Source: Helicobacteraceae bacterium (GTDB lineage Bacteria; Campylobacterota; Campylobacteria; Campylobacterales; Sulfurimonadaceae). Taken from it: a stretch of DNA of 6,026 bases. The position numbers and the translations under genes are program-made. How positions within the stretch are numbered: the stretch's first letter is position 1; each line of letters opens with the position of its first letter. Location: positions 1-6,026 of the forward strand of contig JALSUN010000215.1 of the NCBI GenBank assembly GCA_027061425.1. Direction: 5' to 3'. The notes beneath the pieces are model-generated. The model saw only the letters and a list, made by a program, of their open reading frames with translations. It made no database searches and had not been told where the DNA came from. Below, piece after piece: positions 4,441-6,026 of this stretch.

Positions 4441-6015
4441 ATGAAAAAACAGTACAAAATAGCGAAGATTCCTAAAGGTAACGGTACTTTTAGAACCCTA
4501 TACATCCCCTCTAAAGCTTACAAAGAAAAACTTCAAACATTTTTATTAGACTTGCAACAAAAAGTACATAACGCAGATGAAGAGCAGTATGCACATGGCT
4601 TTATACGGGGAAGAAATGTAGTCAGTAATGCTAAAAAGCATGTAGGCTACAGCTATACACTCTCTTTAGACTTAAAAGACTTTTTCGACAGTGTACAAGC
4701 TGAGATGGTCTCTGAGTACCTGACAAAAGAGGAACTTTCACTCTGTTTTATAGATGGAATAGCGAGACAGGGCCTGCCTACGAGTCCTATAATCGCCAAT
4801 CTTGCTTTTTTAAAGGTAGATAAAGAGATTGTTGATGCCATCGCAGAGGTGGGTGCGTATACAGTTTATACCCGTTATGCTGATGATATGATCTTCTCTT
4901 TTAAGCAAGAGGGTCTTGAAGTGTTATTGCTTGAAACAGTACGTGGTATTGTTGAGAAGCATGGCTTTAGTATAAATGAATACAAGAGTACATTGCAAAA
5001 AGCAAAAAATGGTCGTCGTATGATTACCGGTATATCCGTAGGAGAACGGGATATTCAGGCCTCCAGAAAAGTTAAACGTCGTATTAGAGCTGCATTGCAT
5101 CAAGAAAAACTACAAAATGTCTATGGTTTGCTCTCCTGGGCTGACTGTAGAGAGCCAGCTGCTTTTTATACAGACAGAGACCTTTTGAATAAAAACATCT
5201 TTTATGATGAAGCCTTGGACCTCTCAAACGACTTTTACCTCTCGGACATGCTCTCTTTTGATGCTTATGTAGAGGCGGTTGAGTCAGACTTTGATGCTGA
5301 TAACTTAGTACATGAACATGATAATGAAAAGTGGACACGTCAAAAAGAGGCCTTTATGGCGCAGAGAGAGGCTTTTTATCTTAAAGAGAGGGAAAAGCGG
5401 ACGGTTGAATTAAAAAAGCGTCGTGAAGCCATAGAGATTAAGCTCAATCCACCTAAACAAGAAGCTCCAAAAAAAGAGGAAAAACGTTCTACTAAAAATG
5501 TTAAAAAGCCCCAAGTAAAGCTTACAGAAGTTGAAGAAGAACGTGTGGATGTCAAAGAGATGATAGTAGACCTCGAAGCTTTGAAAGAGATAGAACAAGA
5601 GCAGGTAGAGCATTTTCAAAAAGAGATTAAAGAACGTCACCATGTTAAAGAAGAGAAACGTCATCATGAAGAACAGGAGACAGAGAAAAAGCGTAATCTT
5701 AATAAGATATTTACTTACAGCCTCTTACCTATAGTTATTGTTATTGGCTTGATGAGTTATTATTTTGCCAATACAGAAGTGGAGATAAAAACAACCTATC
5801 CACTGATTGTCACCCCAACACCTTATGATGCCCGTATCCAGATTTTAAATATAAAACCAAAATACACTATGGGGATAGAGCTTAAACCCGGAAAATATGA
5901 TATTCGTATTAGTAAACGGGGCTATAAGTCGCAACGTTTTTGGATCACAATGGAGCATCAGCCTGTTATCGTTGAACGAGAACTTAAAAAGATTAAAAAA
6001 CGTAAGATCTATTAA
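4441..6015 (+). CDS. Retron-type reverse transcriptase fused to a charged linker, one TM helix and a PEGA-like domain
   Basis: Of 524 residues, about the first 250 form a retron RT. Visible are HGF (52-54), the retron-specific NAxxH (NAKKH, 63-67), LDLKDFF with catalytic D77, QGLPTSP (110-116), YTRYADD with D148/D149, ITG (195-197, the VTG position of region Y) and a basic thumb helix (RKVKRRIRAALH, 209-220). It should copy the msd RNA just upstream. Residues 291-421 are Lys/Glu-rich and helical. Residues 422-443 (KIFTYSLLPIVIVIG…) are one TM helix, with positive residues before it, predicting the RT inside. Residues about 446-517 resemble a PEGA domain (TPYDARI…, LKPGKYDIRISKRGY), probably periplasmic. 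Start ATG 4441 is preceded by weak AAAGA (4429-4433); an in-frame GTG at 4399 lies at the edge of the RNA and is rejected. Known retrons usually have a separate effector gene; here the C-terminal part may serve. RT assignment is firm, effector role inferred. Confidence 0.93.
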   Translation: MKKQYKIAKIPKGNGTFRTLYIPSKAYKEKLQTFLLDLQQKVHNADEEQYAHGFIRGRNVVSNAKKHVGYSYTLSLDLKDFFDSVQAEMVSEYLTKEELSLCFIDGIARQGLPTSPIIANLAFLKVDKEIVDAIAEVGAYTVYTRYADDMIFSFKQEGLEVLLLETVRGIVEKHGFSINEYKSTLQKAKNGRRMITGISVGERDIQASRKVKRRIRAALHQEKLQNVYGLLSWADCREPAAFYTDRDLLNKNIFYDEALDLSNDFYLSDMLSFDAYVEAVESDFDADNLVHEHDNEKWTRQKEAFMAQREAFYLKEREKRTVELKKRREAIEIKLNPPKQEAPKKEEKRSTKNVKKPQVKLTEVEEERVDVKEMIVDLEALKEIEQEQVEHFQKEIKERHHVKEEKRHHEEQETEKKRNLNKIFTYSLLPIVIVIGLMSYYFANTEVEIKTTYPLIVTPTPYDARIQILNIKPKYTMGIELKPGKYDIRISKRGYKSQRFWITMEHQPVIVERELKKIKKRKIY

Positions 6016-6026
6016 GGCGTGATCCC

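Noticed and set aside
4296..4505. Minus-strand ORF of 69 residues across the retron RNA
   Set aside because: It overlaps the structured RNA and the RT start, lacks a ribosome site and shows no recognisable protein pattern.
4441..5200. RT as part of a group II intron or diversity-generating retroelement
   Set aside because: There is no maturase or endonuclease domain, no template/variable repeat pair in view, the motif is QGLPTSP rather than the DGR-type SQ ending, and NAxxH and region Y point to retrons.
5084..5667. Minus-strand ORFs of 84 and 85 residues inside the RT gene
   Set aside because: They are antisense shadows of the charged RT linker and neighbouring coding sequence, with biased composition and no ribosome sites.

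Overview
The window looks like a chromosomal segment of a Campylobacterota (epsilonproteobacterial) organism, probably near Sulfurovum or Sulfurimonas. The evidence is indirect: AT-rich codon use, promoters with a good TATAAT -10 but no clear -35, TTG starts, a moaA/queE neighbourhood, and a QueE with a spread-out cysteine motif that I recall from Campylobacter-type homologues. No taxonomic search was possible.

Layout, left to right. Positions 1-777 (+) are the 3' part of moaA (molybdopterin biosynthesis), cut by the window edge. Positions 781-810 are an imperfect palindrome over an extended -10 promoter, which drives a small toxin-antitoxin pair: a probable ribbon-helix-helix antitoxin (827-1078) and a RelE/ParE-type toxin (1071-1364). 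The toxin stop overlaps the TTG start of queE (1361-2119), which makes the 7-deazaguanine precursor of queuosine, so the toxin-antitoxin pair sits between two radical-SAM cofactor genes. A hairpin separates queE from a convergent 12-TM major facilitator transporter (2135-3466, -). The transporter has an upstream leader with a long stem-loop (3496-3568). Its promoter diverges from that of rdgB (3654-4259, +), a nucleotide-pool sanitising pyrophosphatase.

The most interesting part is 4297-6015, a complete-looking retron. A TATAAT -10 box precedes a compact non-coding RNA (4311-4406) with the expected retron layout: a 7-bp a1/a2 duplex, a TAGC branch-guanosine motif immediately after a1, an msr hairpin capped by UUCG, and a long msd hairpin. 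The RNA is followed 34 bases later by a retron-type reverse transcriptase with NAxxH, QGxxTSP, YADD and ITG motifs. Unusually, the RT continues into a roughly 130-residue Lys/Glu-rich helical linker, one transmembrane helix and a C-terminal PEGA-like domain predicted to lie outside the cytoplasm. I infer that this is a single-polypeptide, membrane-anchored retron in which the C-terminal module replaces the usual separate effector. Only 11 bases follow the gene, so a further partner downstream cannot be excluded.
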